Of a stretch of DNA of 64,000 bases, positions 56,714-64,000 are shown in pieces. Position 1 is the first letter of the stretch. Each line of letters starts with the position of its first letter. The position numbers and the translations under genes were made by a program. The notes beneath the pieces are model-generated. The model searched no databases and was not told where the DNA came from. It saw only the letters and a program-made list of their open reading frames with translations. Source of the stretch: CAZMGV01 sp964621525 [NCBI: uncultured bacterium] (GTDB lineage Bacteria; JAGRBM01); assembly GCA_964621525.1 (NCBI GenBank), contig CAZUMS010000002.1, forward strand, positions 200,827 through 264,826. The letters are read 5' to 3'.

Positions 56714-57202
56714 TTACTTCAGGGCGGTTTCGATGGCCATGACGATCTCAGGAGCGTTCGGTTTCACCTGAGGCCCCCAGGCGGCGGCAATATCGCCATC
56801 TTTCGAGATCAGGTACTTCTGGAAGTTCCACTGGACGTTGCCGGGGGTGAACCGGTTGTGGTCCTTCGATTTCAGGAACTTTTCGTAGAGCGGATGGGCT
56901 TCGGGGCCGTTGACATGGATCTTCTCCATCATGTCGAAGCTTACCCCGTAATTTTTCGTGCAGAACTGTTCGATTTCTGGTGCACTGCCGGGTTCCTGCG
57001 CTCCGAAATCGTTGCAGGGAATGCCGACGATTTTCAGGCCTTTGGGACCAAGCGTGTCGTGCATCGCCTGAAGATCTTTGTACTGCGGAGTCAGTCCGCA
57101 GCGGCTGGCGACGTTCACGACAAGGACCGGATGGCCCTTGTAGGCGGACAGTTTGACGGGTTTCCCCTGAAGGGAGTTGAGTTCAAAGTCATGGAATTTC
57201 AT
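56714..57202 (-). CDS. glutathione peroxidase family protein (Cys type)
   Basis: 162 residues from the ATG at 57202. The frame stays open upstream, but that region lacks coding character. Active-site elements: VASRCGLTPQY with Cys in place of selenocysteine, IPCNDFGAQEPG with the Gln, and VQWNF with the Trp. A second Cys in IPCNDF could act as resolving Cys, so reduction may be by thioredoxin, as in many bacterial members. Cytoplasmic by sequence. It is convergent with pdxA, 7 bp between stops. Confidence 0.93.
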   Translation of the reverse strand: MKFHDFELNSLQGKPVKLSAYKGHPVLVVNVASRCGLTPQYKDLQAMHDTLGPKGLKIVGIPCNDFGAQEPGSAPEIEQFCTKNYGVSFDMMEKIHVNGPEAHPLYEKFLKSKDHNRFTPGNVQWNFQKYLISKDGDIAAAWGPQVKPNAPEIVMAIETALK

Positions 57203-57410
57203 CGGTTGATCCTTTCCCTGCTGACTGGCCGTTAAACTAGCGGTTGTCCGAGTGGCCGGGAAGCGAGGGCTACCCCCGTGTTTTCGATACCACCCGGGAG
57301 CCGGCTCGCGAGTCTTTGCCGGGGCTTTACTTTTCCCGGCTGCCTTCCTAAGACGTTGGGGCAGCAATTCAGGTTTCGTGAGGGAACCATAGAATCAGGG
57401 GTTTGCGTCA

Positions 57411-58103
57411 GTGACCGCGGCAAAAGCGAAGAAGAAACCGAAAAAGACGGCGGCAAAGGCCGCAAAATCCGCCCGGAAGCCGGTTGCCAAGAAGTCTCCC
57501 AAAGCGGCTAAAACGGCGAAGGCGAAAGCCCCGGCAGCCCTAAAGCCGGTGGTGCCCGCACCCAAGAAAAGCCCGGTGAAAACCGTTGCGCCGCAGCCGG
57601 CGAAGACTCCGCCTCCAAAGCCCGCCAAGGCTGAAAAGGCGCCGGCTTCATCAGGTAAGGAATCTACCGGGGAGGCCCAGGCTCCGGAAGTGTTTCACAA
57701 TCCGTACGGGGCAAGTGACGAGGCTGTCGAGGACACCGGCGAGGCCCTCGGCGTCGTATTCCCCAAGACCGTTATCCGGATCTGGAAGGCCGTGAACGGA
57801 GCCGAGATCAACGACTGGAAATTCCATCCGGTTCGCGAACCTTCGGGGGGCGCCAGCAAGACCGACATCATCATGATGAACGGGGACAACCGGCCCGAGG
57901 ACCTTTCGGACGACTTTATTACCATCGCGGAACAGGACGGAAACCATCTGGTTCTGGAGAAAGAAGACGACCGGCTGCTGCCGGAGCTGCTGCTCTGGGA
58001 CCGGGATAGTGCTGAAGTGGACCTGTATTCCGAAGAGCTTGAAAATTTCGCTGAAGAGGCGGAAGAACTCCGGGACGAGTTGCTGGCTTCCAGGCGGCGC
58101 TGA
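57411..58103 (+). CDS. histone-H1-like Lys/Ala/Pro tail fused to SMI1/KNR4 (SUKH)-like domain
   Basis: 230 residues, GTG start at 57411. Residues 1 to about 90 are almost only Lys, Ala, Pro and Ser, with AKKKPKKTAAKAAKSARKP and KSPVKTVAPQPAKTPPPKP repeats, like histone H1-type DNA-binding tails in bacteria. The C-terminal 120 residues resemble the SUKH/SMI1-KNR4 fold: LGVVFPKTVIRIWKAVNGA in place of the LP..Y..LL..NG start, then LSDDFITIAEQDGNHLVLE and LLLWDRDSAEVDLYSEELENF. The pairing is unusual. SUKH domains are often immunity proteins or protein-binding modules; a nucleoid-located binding protein is an inference. No toxin gene is adjacent. Confidence 0.65.
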   Translation: MTAAKAKKKPKKTAAKAAKSARKPVAKKSPKAAKTAKAKAPAALKPVVPAPKKSPVKTVAPQPAKTPPPKPAKAEKAPASSGKESTGEAQAPEVFHNPYGASDEAVEDTGEALGVVFPKTVIRIWKAVNGAEINDWKFHPVREPSGGASKTDIIMMNGDNRPEDLSDDFITIAEQDGNHLVLEKEDDRLLPELLLWDRDSAEVDLYSEELENFAEEAEELRDELLASRRR

Positions 58104-58139
58104 TCTGCATCCATAAGAACTTGCGGATGCGGCCTTGAT

Positions 58140-58167
58140 TTGAATACGGGAAAATCCCCGATATTCT
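58140..58167 (+). promoter_or_regulatory. candidate promoter of the 58234 gene
   Basis: TTGAAT (58140-58145) and TATTCT (58162-58167), 16-bp spacer that contains GGGAAAATCCCC. About 65 bp upstream of the 58234 start. Moderate match only. Confidence 0.32.
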
Positions 58168-58233
58168 GTCCAAACGCAAGCGATCCTGCAGAGGGCTTTG
58201 GGGCACGTTCCCCACTTGAGTTGAAGGCGCGGC

Positions 58234-58500
58234 ATGCCGACTTACAAGGGATATCATTTCGTCATCAAGGTTTCGGCCGAGGAGATCGTGTCGATCGATC
58301 CCCAGACCCGCAAACGGGTGAAAGTACCGGGCTTTGTGGCTCACTGCTCCGAGATGATCGATCCCCAGGGCCGCAAGCTCTGGGTAACTGTTCCACCGCA
58401 CCAGATTCCGCCGGCATCGGATCCGGACAAGGATTCGGCCATCAAGCTGCTGGCCGACCGGATCAAGAAGTTCGTGGAAGACCGCCCCGCTATTAACTGA
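58234..58500 (+). CDS. small protein of unknown function
   Basis: 88 residues, start ATG at 58234. Basic, compact sequence with MPTYKGYHFVIKVSAEEIVS, two adjacent Pro-rich turns (VTVPPHQIPPASDPD) and a C-terminal helix DSAIKLLADRIKKFVED. One Cys. Codon pattern and ribosome site (GAAGGCG) suggest a real gene. Family not recognised. It lies 9 bp before the porin-like gene, so they probably share a transcript. Confidence 0.6.
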   Translation: MPTYKGYHFVIKVSAEEIVSIDPQTRKRVKVPGFVAHCSEMIDPQGRKLWVTVPPHQIPPASDPDKDSAIKLLADRIKKFVEDRPAIN

Positions 58501-58509
58501 ATCCCAACA

Positions 58510-60114
58510 ATGACAACCGGTAAGGGCTCGCCAAGCAGGCTCTGGCGCTATACGATCCCGGCCGGTCTCATCGGACTGGCCCTGCTGATGGCCGCTCCAG
58601 CGGCTGGCCTTGCTGCCTCCGGGCCCGCGGCACCAGATGGCACCGGTCCCTTGCAGGGGAATTGCCGTTATGATTTCGGTCTGGTCTGCTCGTCGGCTGA
58701 CGGACAGCAGCAGTTCCGGTTCAACTTCCTTGTCCAGTTCGGATTTCAGGGGCTGTTCGCAAAGAAGGGGCCGGCCGGGAATGTGGCTCCGGGCCTGGCT
58801 TCAGTCTCTGTCGACGACGATTTTTATTCATTCGGAGTTGCCCGGGGTCGGCTCATGCTGTCCGGCCAGTACGGGGATTCGTTCCGGTTCCGGGCTTATC
58901 TGGAATGCATGGCCGGCGAAGACTGCGCAGCCGATCAGATCTGGGGGAACTGGAAGACCGGCAGCCTGTTCGGAATCGATTTTGGACAGTTCAAACGGTT
59001 GGTAGCACTCCAGCATTCCATGGGGCCGACACAGCTCGCTTTTGTGGACGAAGCGGCCTTCGTGCGCGCGGCAGGCGGCGGTTTAGGCATCGGTATCAGA
59101 CCCTATGTTGAGTACGACCGGTACCGGGTGTCTTTTGCGATCCTTAACGGTAGCCGCTTTACCAGTGGCCCGAACGGGATCAACGGGGATCTGGACCGGT
59201 TCAACTATACCTTGGCTATCGATGCCCGTCTGATCGGGGAACCGTTCGACTGGGATCAGTTCCATTTCCAAAAGGCCCCGGCCGCCCTTCAGGCTCGGGG
59301 GTGGATCGCCTGGGAAACCCTCAAAGGCGATTCGCTGCCGTCAGTCGATTTTGGCGGAGGCCGGACGATTAACCTGAGAGGTGAACTGGTGGATGCAGGG
59401 CCCGGCGAAGCACTCGGCCCCAATTGCCCCAAGTACCTGTATCTCTCCGGCAGCCTTCATGGCACGCAGCAATGCACCGGCGTCGATTTCCCTGCTTCGT
59501 TCTGGGACCATTTCTACGGACAAGGCGCCAAATTCACACACACCAGTCTCGGAGGTGCGGTTCTGGGCAAGCTGGGAGGGGCATCGCTCCTGACGGAGGT
59601 GAACTACCGTCACTACACATTCGCCCATTCCGGCGAGCATTTTGGAGATTTTGCATATCTGATCGAAGGTACGTACCTGCTCACGCCCGAAGTCGGTTTT
59701 GGCCTCAGGTGGGAACAGGTGATTCTGGCCGATGGAAGCTTTCCGGCCCTTGTGGCTGGAAGGGATCCTGCCTGTGCGGTCACTCCGAATCCGCCGTCCC
59801 CTGCCTGTCCCAGGAATATTCCCGGTGCTCCCCAGAATACGGACTTCAGGGATTTCACATCCTGGGGGGCTTCCGTGAGTTACTTCGTCTGGAAGCACCG
59901 GCTGAAGATCGTTGCAGACTATCTCCACTACGAACTCCCGTGGCGGGCAGGGGGCCCCGTTACTGCCGCACCCGGAGGAGTCAGCTATCCGAAAGCCACC
60001 GACACCTCGCTGGCTGCGCTTCCTTCCACCGGGAAATCGCGCCTGCAGAAATTCCAGCTTTCCGGGGATTCGAGCCCCGAGCAGGTCAGGGCTCAGGTTC
60101 AGGTGATTTTCTAG
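58510..60114 (+). CDS. outer-membrane beta-barrel, phosphate-selective porin-like
   Basis: 534 residues. A cleavable signal peptide covers about residues 1-36 (LIGLALLMAAPAAGLAAS). The mature chain alternates short amphipathic strands and Gly/Asp turns: QQFRFNFLVQFGFQGLF, FGVARGRLMLSGQYGDSFRFRAYLE, GIDFGQFKRLVALQHSMGP, YDRYRVSFAILNGSRF, FGLRWEQVILADG and LKIVADYLHYEL. It ends in VQVIF, with the terminal Phe expected of outer-membrane barrels. This pattern is that of OprO/OprP-type porins. Two Cys pairs (NCRYDFGLVC, CAVTPNPPSPAC) may form disulfides. Substrate is not determined. Confidence 0.75.
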   Translation: MTTGKGSPSRLWRYTIPAGLIGLALLMAAPAAGLAASGPAAPDGTGPLQGNCRYDFGLVCSSADGQQQFRFNFLVQFGFQGLFAKKGPAGNVAPGLASVSVDDDFYSFGVARGRLMLSGQYGDSFRFRAYLECMAGEDCAADQIWGNWKTGSLFGIDFGQFKRLVALQHSMGPTQLAFVDEAAFVRAAGGGLGIGIRPYVEYDRYRVSFAILNGSRFTSGPNGINGDLDRFNYTLAIDARLIGEPFDWDQFHFQKAPAALQARGWIAWETLKGDSLPSVDFGGGRTINLRGELVDAGPGEALGPNCPKYLYLSGSLHGTQQCTGVDFPASFWDHFYGQGAKFTHTSLGGAVLGKLGGASLLTEVNYRHYTFAHSGEHFGDFAYLIEGTYLLTPEVGFGLRWEQVILADGSFPALVAGRDPACAVTPNPPSPACPRNIPGAPQNTDFRDFTSWGASVSYFVWKHRLKIVADYLHYELPWRAGGPVTAAPGGVSYPKATDTSLAALPSTGKSRLQKFQLSGDSSPEQVRAQVQVIF

Positions 60115-60118
60115 GTTT

Positions 60119-61039
60119 ATGCAGGATTCATTCGCCGCACTCGTCGGGATATTGAATGGCACGGCGATGGACATCAGGCTTTCCCCGCCCTTTGAACAGG
60201 CAGCGACCGGTCACGGACTGCTGGGCGAGGTCCTGTTAAGAGTCGCCCCCAGCGACTCCCGTCTTTATCGCCTAAGGGCTCAACCGGTCCTGATTCTTGG
60301 AGAGGCAAAACGGATTGCCGGGGCAATGACTGCCGAAGGTGTACCGTCGGCGGCTCTTAAGGGGGCCGATCTGATTGAGCGGCTTCAGCTCGATCCGGCT
60401 TCCCGGCCCATGAGCGATCTGGACATCCTGGTGGCCTCCGAAGACCGGGCGATGGCGGCCATGGTGCTCAGACACCTGGGATACCGGCAGTTCGACACAC
60501 CGGAAGACCGCCTGGACCGGGAGCAGGGCGGAGCCTGGCGGTTTATCGGCGAAACCCCGGCCGTTGTGGTGGAACTCCACGACCGTACTTTCGCGGGCAG
60601 CCAACTCAGGTTCAGGGATTTCACTTCTGGAGGGGTGCTGTCACCGGAAGGTGCGCTTTTCTGGCTGGCCCGCAATTGTGCATGGCATGGCTTTTCCGAG
60701 CGGCTCCTCTTTGTCTACGACATTCACCGGTTCCTGACGAGCAGCCACGGACGAGAGATCGATACCGGACATTTCAGCCGGTTGCTGGAAGCCGGAGGAG
60801 AGCAGCGCCTTGTCCGGCTTGCTCTTGGGGTGGCGAATTTCCTGTTTGGCACATCCGTCGAAGGACTCCTGCCGCCGTCAGCTCCTGAAGCCGGGTGGAT
60901 ATCGAGATGTTCAGGCGGGAAGCCGCCGCTCCAGTTCGGTCCCCGGAGCCTCTTGCCGATCTTGCTGCTGGATGACGGGACTGACCGTCTGCGGGAGCTC
61001 TGGAATGGCCTTCGCCGGCGGATCAGCCGTGACCACTGA
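60119..61039 (+). CDS. nucleotidyltransferase-fold protein (NTP_transf_5-like)
   Basis: 306 residues, ATG at 60119, 4 bp after the porin gene. Core motif SAALKGADLIERLQLDPASR (split: LKGADLI) and RPMSDLDILVASEDR with the DxD pair of the nucleotidyltransferase fold, then FIGETPAVVVELHDRTF. The C-terminal half is helical with NCAWHGFSERLLFVYDIHRFL. Members of this family are often next to polysaccharide or peptide modification genes; no such genes are here, so the target is unknown. Confidence 0.75.
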   Translation: MQDSFAALVGILNGTAMDIRLSPPFEQAATGHGLLGEVLLRVAPSDSRLYRLRAQPVLILGEAKRIAGAMTAEGVPSAALKGADLIERLQLDPASRPMSDLDILVASEDRAMAAMVLRHLGYRQFDTPEDRLDREQGGAWRFIGETPAVVVELHDRTFAGSQLRFRDFTSGGVLSPEGALFWLARNCAWHGFSERLLFVYDIHRFLTSSHGREIDTGHFSRLLEAGGEQRLVRLALGVANFLFGTSVEGLLPPSAPEAGWISRCSGGKPPLQFGPRSLLPILLLDDGTDRLRELWNGLRRRISRDH

Positions 61040-61042
61040 CGG

Positions 61043-61633
61043 TCAGTAACCGAGTGCCTGCTCGACGATCCTGAGCACTGACGATATTTTTTCGCTGAAG
61101 GCCCGCTGGTTTTCGATAATGGAAACAGACTTGTGCCGGCCCCAGAGGCCTTTGGTCAGTTCGTCGAGACGACGGGCGTCTTCCCAGGATTCTGTCCGGT
61201 TCGGATTCCGGCTGACATTCAGCCGGTAGGCTTCCTCCCCGGCACTTTCCAGATAAATCACCTGGTCATAGCGAGCGAGTTCCTTTTCCAACGTAGTTCC
61301 CATGGCGGCGAAGAACCGGTCCGGCCCTTCAGGCCAGTAGGCGGCGCCATCCACCGTACCCCGGTCGAGAATAAGCATCTGGTTCGGATGATGAATCCGG
61401 TAGGCCGATTCCAGCTCAAGCTGAACGGTATACACGGCCCTCTGGAGGGCGGAACGGGATTCGTTCTCCGGCCAACGTGGAAAGCCGCCAGAAAACAGAA
61501 GCGAGGCGGCCTCAGGCACTACGATCAGATCACCGGCGAACGCCCGGTCCAGCACGTCCGCGATGGTGGTCTTGCCCGCACAGGGGCCGCCGGTCAGCAC
61601 GATTTTCTTGCTTGAAGGCCGTCTGGAACTCAT
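61043..61633 (-). CDS. AAA-type ATPase/kinase (AAA_28-like)
   Basis: 196 residues with a single P-loop: KIVLTGGPCAGKTTIADVL. A possible Walker B is LILDRGTVDGAAYWPEGPD, where Asp follows hydrophobic residues, and QVIYLESAGEEAYRLN resembles the LID region of small kinases such as the NadR/Ttd14 type. Phosphorylates a small molecule or acts as NTPase; substrate unknown. Convergent with the nucleotidyltransferase gene, 3 bp between stops. Confidence 0.75.
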   Translation of the reverse strand: MSSRRPSSKKIVLTGGPCAGKTTIADVLDRAFAGDLIVVPEAASLLFSGGFPRWPENESRSALQRAVYTVQLELESAYRIHHPNQMLILDRGTVDGAAYWPEGPDRFFAAMGTTLEKELARYDQVIYLESAGEEAYRLNVSRNPNRTESWEDARRLDELTKGLWGRHKSVSIIENQRAFSEKISSVLRIVEQALGY

Positions 61634-61645
61634 GCGGGCAGATTT

Positions 61646-62161
61646 TTAGCCCGTCGAATCGACGGAAACCACCTTTCGCAGCCGGAAACTTTCCAGTTCG
61701 ATGGCCACCAGATTGCGGAGTGCATCGGTCGAATATGACTGGGCCTGCAGGTAGGTGTGTTGAACGAGTTCCCGCACCGTCGTCCAGTCCACATCGAATT
61801 TGGAGAGCTCGAACTGAAGGCTTCGGAAATACCGGAATGTGGAGCGAACGTAGTGGTCAATGGCCTCGCGATGATTGATGCCGACGACGGTGAAATCCAC
61901 TCCAAAGCCGGTTCCAAGCGGATTTCCCGGAGAGAGGAGACGGACGACTTTCCCGTGAACGCGAATCGGGTCGGGGTCGGTCGGCAGCTTGAAGTCGAGC
62001 TGGACGCGGGTGCCGGTTTCGATCGTTGCCGGACTGAGGATCAGGGCCCCACAGAGGGAAATATCCTGTAGCGTTCCATCATGGGTGCCGCTTTCACAAG
62101 TGAAAGCGAGAGGCTTCAAGACCTTCATCCGCATATAACGCCGGTCGGTAACCTGAAGCAC
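61646..62161 (-). CDS. PilZ-domain c-di-GMP binding protein
   Basis: 171 residues, GTG start at 62161. The PilZ domain occupies about residues 5-105: the DRRYMRMKV pattern supplies RxxxR, and LQDISLCGALIL supplies D/NxSxxG, so nucleotide binding is likely. A C-terminal helical extension of about 60 residues (HYVRSTFRYFRSLQFELSKF onward) has no recognised fold. It precedes the ATPase gene by 12 bp on the same strand, suggesting a shared transcript. The second PilZ protein in the window (47249-48373) has receivers attached. Confidence 0.85.
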   Translation of the reverse strand: MLQVTDRRYMRMKVLKPLAFTCESGTHDGTLQDISLCGALILSPATIETGTRVQLDFKLPTDPDPIRVHGKVVRLLSPGNPLGTGFGVDFTVVGINHREAIDHYVRSTFRYFRSLQFELSKFDVDWTTVRELVQHTYLQAQSYSTDALRNLVAIELESFRLRKVVSVDSTG

Positions 62162-62303
62162 GGCGAACCTTCCTGACGGAACTTCATCTGGCGGCAGTGG
62201 CCACCCGGAACCGGAACTGGGTAGTTCACACAGTTTAGCTGATCGGGTAGAGTCCCGTCACAGGGGTAGGGCTAATTCTGCACTTTCCGGGGGGCATCAG
62301 CCG

Positions 62304-63233
62304 GTGAAGACCGCCGCTCGTCAGGGGCCCATGCCGCTCAGGCCGGGTGACCGTGTGGCGCTTGTTGCTCCCGCCGGGACCGTGGACCGGGACCGGCTGC
62401 TCGCCGAGCGACGCTACCTCGAAAGTCTCGGCCTTGAAGTCGTGACCCGGCTGCCGCGGCAACCGGACCGGTATCTTGCCGGTACCGACAAGGAACGGGC
62501 GGCTGAATTCCTGACCTTCTGGAACGACCGGAAAGTTGCCGCCCTGTTTTCAGTTCGTGGCGGGTTTGGGTGCGCCCGGCTTTTACCCCTTCTTGCGGGC
62601 AAAGTTGGAGGGCGGGCCAAGCTCTTTTCCGGTTTTTCTGACAATACCGTCCTGCACCAGTTTCTGATGCAACAGGGGATTGAGTGGAGCCTTCATGGCC
62701 CGCACCCGGGCAGTTTCGGCAAGCCTCCGCATATTCCGACCCGGCGGCGTTATGAGGCATTTCTATTCGGAAAGGTGAAACCGGGCTTGTCGCTGGGGTC
62801 GGCGCTGGCATTGAGTCGCAAGACGTCCCGGATCAGAGGCCGGCTGACCGGAGGCAATCTGGCCGTTCTGGCAGCCATGTGTGGGACCCCTTCAAGCCCG
62901 AAACTGCCAGGTATTGTATTCCTTGAAGATATCAACGAGCAGGTGTACCGCCTCGATGCGTTTCTGACGCAGCTCAGAAACAGCGGAGCGCTGAACCGCA
63001 CGAAAGCTCTTGTTATGGGTGATTTTTCACCGCCCAAGGGGGCGAAGAACTATCGGAAGACCCTTCATGCCTGGTTTGCCGCCATAGAGCGGGATCTGGG
63101 AGTGCCGGTGTATACCGGTTTCCCGGCCGGACACGGTCGCCGGAATCTATCACTTCCTCTGGGCGCCGACGTCGATCTAAGTGACGGAAAATTATTGCTG
63201 AACAGACTGCCGTGGGACGGACGAATTTCATGA
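62304..63233 (+). CDS. LD-carboxypeptidase (peptidase S66)
   Basis: 309 residues, GTG start at 62304. Cleaves the terminal D-Ala from L,D-linked muropeptides in the cytoplasm during peptidoglycan recycling. Motifs of the S66 family: ALFSVRGGFGCARLLPLL, the presumed nucleophile motif FSGFSDNTVLH, HGPHPGSFG, the Glu in FLEDINEQVYRLD, and the late His in GHGRRNLSLPLG. Its end overlaps the following hydrolase start by 4 bp (ATGA), so the two are coupled. No signal peptide. Confidence 0.92.
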   Translation: MKTAARQGPMPLRPGDRVALVAPAGTVDRDRLLAERRYLESLGLEVVTRLPRQPDRYLAGTDKERAAEFLTFWNDRKVAALFSVRGGFGCARLLPLLAGKVGGRAKLFSGFSDNTVLHQFLMQQGIEWSLHGPHPGSFGKPPHIPTRRRYEAFLFGKVKPGLSLGSALALSRKTSRIRGRLTGGNLAVLAAMCGTPSSPKLPGIVFLEDINEQVYRLDAFLTQLRNSGALNRTKALVMGDFSPPKGAKNYRKTLHAWFAAIERDLGVPVYTGFPAGHGRRNLSLPLGADVDLSDGKLLLNRLPWDGRIS

Positions 63234-64000
63234 CGGACTGGTCCCCGGTAGAGAAACTCCTGGCGGAAATCGTCGCCGGCAAGGCATCCCCCGGCCTATC
63301 GGTTGGCTGCTGGTTTCAGGGCCGTCTGCTCCATGCGTTTTGTGCCGGGCGATTCACATTTGACGACGGTGAGCCTCCGGTGACCGTAGAGACGGTCTAT
63401 GATCTGGCTTCGATCACCAAGGCCTTTTGCACTGCGCCCTTGATCTGGCTCCGCATCCAGTCCGGCGAATGGACGCCGGAAACGCCGCTCGACCGTTTTT
63501 ACCCCGACCTGAAAGGTGAACCCCAGGGTGGAGTCAAGCTGGGGCAGTTGTTGCGGCATGTGTCGGGTTATCCGGCACTGGCCCATCTGGACCAGATGGG
63601 CGCGAACGCGGCCGAAAGCGCCTACCATCTCCTCAAATTCACCCCACTGGAGAACCCTCCGGGAACCATCGTAAAGTATTCCGACGTGGGCTATCTGATT
63701 CTTGGCGACATCCTCCAGCGGTCCAGCGGCAGAACGCTCGACGAGCTATTCAGGACCGAGATCCTGACCCCACTGAAACTGCAGGGGCCGGTATTCCGCC
63801 CCAATGGAGTCGGGCCGATCCTGGGAGACGGCATTGCGCCGACCTCGATTCCCGACGGGTATCTCCGGACGCTTCAGGGCGTCGTGGAAGACGAGAACAC
63901 ACGGTTTCTGGGCGGGATAAGCGGGGCGTCGGGACTGTTCGGAAATCTGCTGCATGCCGGGCAGTATGTCTGCGCCCTAAGAGAATGTTTCCATCGATCG
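63230..64000 (+). CDS. serine beta-lactamase-family hydrolase (C-terminal part outside window)
   Basis: Starts at the ATG at 63230 inside the last codons of the LD-carboxypeptidase; 257 codons are visible before the window ends. The active-site motif SITK (in YDLASITKAF) and the second motif YSDVGYLILG (the YxN equivalent) are present, along with LLRHVSGYPA. The third motif lies beyond the edge. No signal peptide, which is unusual for a penicillin-binding enzyme and suggests a cytoplasmic esterase or muropeptide hydrolase. Coupled to the upstream gene; the pair fits peptidoglycan turnover. Confidence 0.88.
   Translation, partial: MTDWSPVEKLLAEIVAGKASPGLSVGCWFQGRLLHAFCAGRFTFDDGEPPVTVETVYDLASITKAFCTAPLIWLRIQSGEWTPETPLDRFYPDLKGEPQGGVKLGQLLRHVSGYPALAHLDQMGANAAESAYHLLKFTPLENPPGTIVKYSDVGYLILGDILQRSSGRTLDELFRTEILTPLKLQGPVFRPNGVGPILGDGIAPTSIPDGYLRTLQGVVEDENTRFLGGISGASGLFGNLLHAGQYVCALRECFHRS

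Overview
The window is GC-rich, densely coded chromosomal DNA from a Gram-negative bacterium. It has lipoprotein signals, a phosphate-porin-like outer-membrane barrel, type II secretion genes gspL-gspM-gspN, and the gene block mfd, two PpiC-type isomerases, a SurA-like chaperone and pdxA. Together with acidic Asp/Glu-rich lipoproteins, PilZ proteins and class III cyclases, this points to a deltaproteobacteria-like lineage (Desulfobacterota, Myxococcota or a relative). No rRNA or other decisive marker is present, so the lineage is an inference. I saw no prophage block, insertion sequence, CRISPR array or replication origin.

Layout. 1-11149 (minus strand): a respiratory complex I locus in two blocks, nuoA-B-C-D-H-I and then nuoJ-K-L-M-N (N cut by the window edge), separated by 429 bp with a hairpin terminator. 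The NADH-input genes nuoE, nuoF and nuoG are absent from the locus. NuoL carries a 63-residue stretch with 26 histidines and NuoH an insert with two extra predicted membrane helices. 11371-12948: a membrane histidine kinase. 13024-17258: three acidic lipoproteins of unknown function (two related to each other, one built as a tandem duplication) and a cyclophilin, several followed by look-alike GGCCCGTTT terminators. 17518-24877: a small unknown protein, a membrane adenylate cyclase, a short-chain dehydrogenase, a solitary Mu gp27-like (DUF3486) gene, a secreted propeller-like protein, the ComM/YifB ATPase and a TPR protein. 25024-28925: VOC, SRPBCC and GFA proteins, the Ada alkylation-repair protein, tRNA-Asn and a quinone oxidoreductase.

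28938-35138 (minus): an FHA-GAF-adenylate cyclase, gspN, gspM, an oversized gspL and an exported HEAT-like protein. 35350-39650 (plus): ribH, nusB, ilvC, pssA and an Fe-S/CCG-domain protein. 39667-41307: a cysteine-bearing HTH regulator divergent from a PuuD-type membrane protein, with a perfect 12-bp inverted repeat between them. 41362-48839: an MFS transporter, PtsP, a second short-chain dehydrogenase, an M42-like peptidase, a REC-REC-PilZ regulator and thioredoxin. 49042-56706: mfd, three periplasmic folding factors and pdxA. 56714-64000: a glutathione-peroxidase-like protein, a histone-tail/SMI1-KNR4 fusion, a small conserved protein, the porin, a nucleotidyltransferase-fold protein, an AAA ATPase, a PilZ protein, an LD-carboxypeptidase and a serine beta-lactamase-family hydrolase cut by the window end.

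Most genes are housekeeping. The less ordinary material is the modified complex I (no NADH module in the locus, metal-binding-like NuoL loop, enlarged NuoH), the paralogous acidic lipoprotein cluster, the histone-tail/SUKH fusion, the phage-derived gp27-like orphan, and the divergent regulator/membrane-protein pair with its operator. Functional assignments come from motifs and gene order read by eye; no database search was run.
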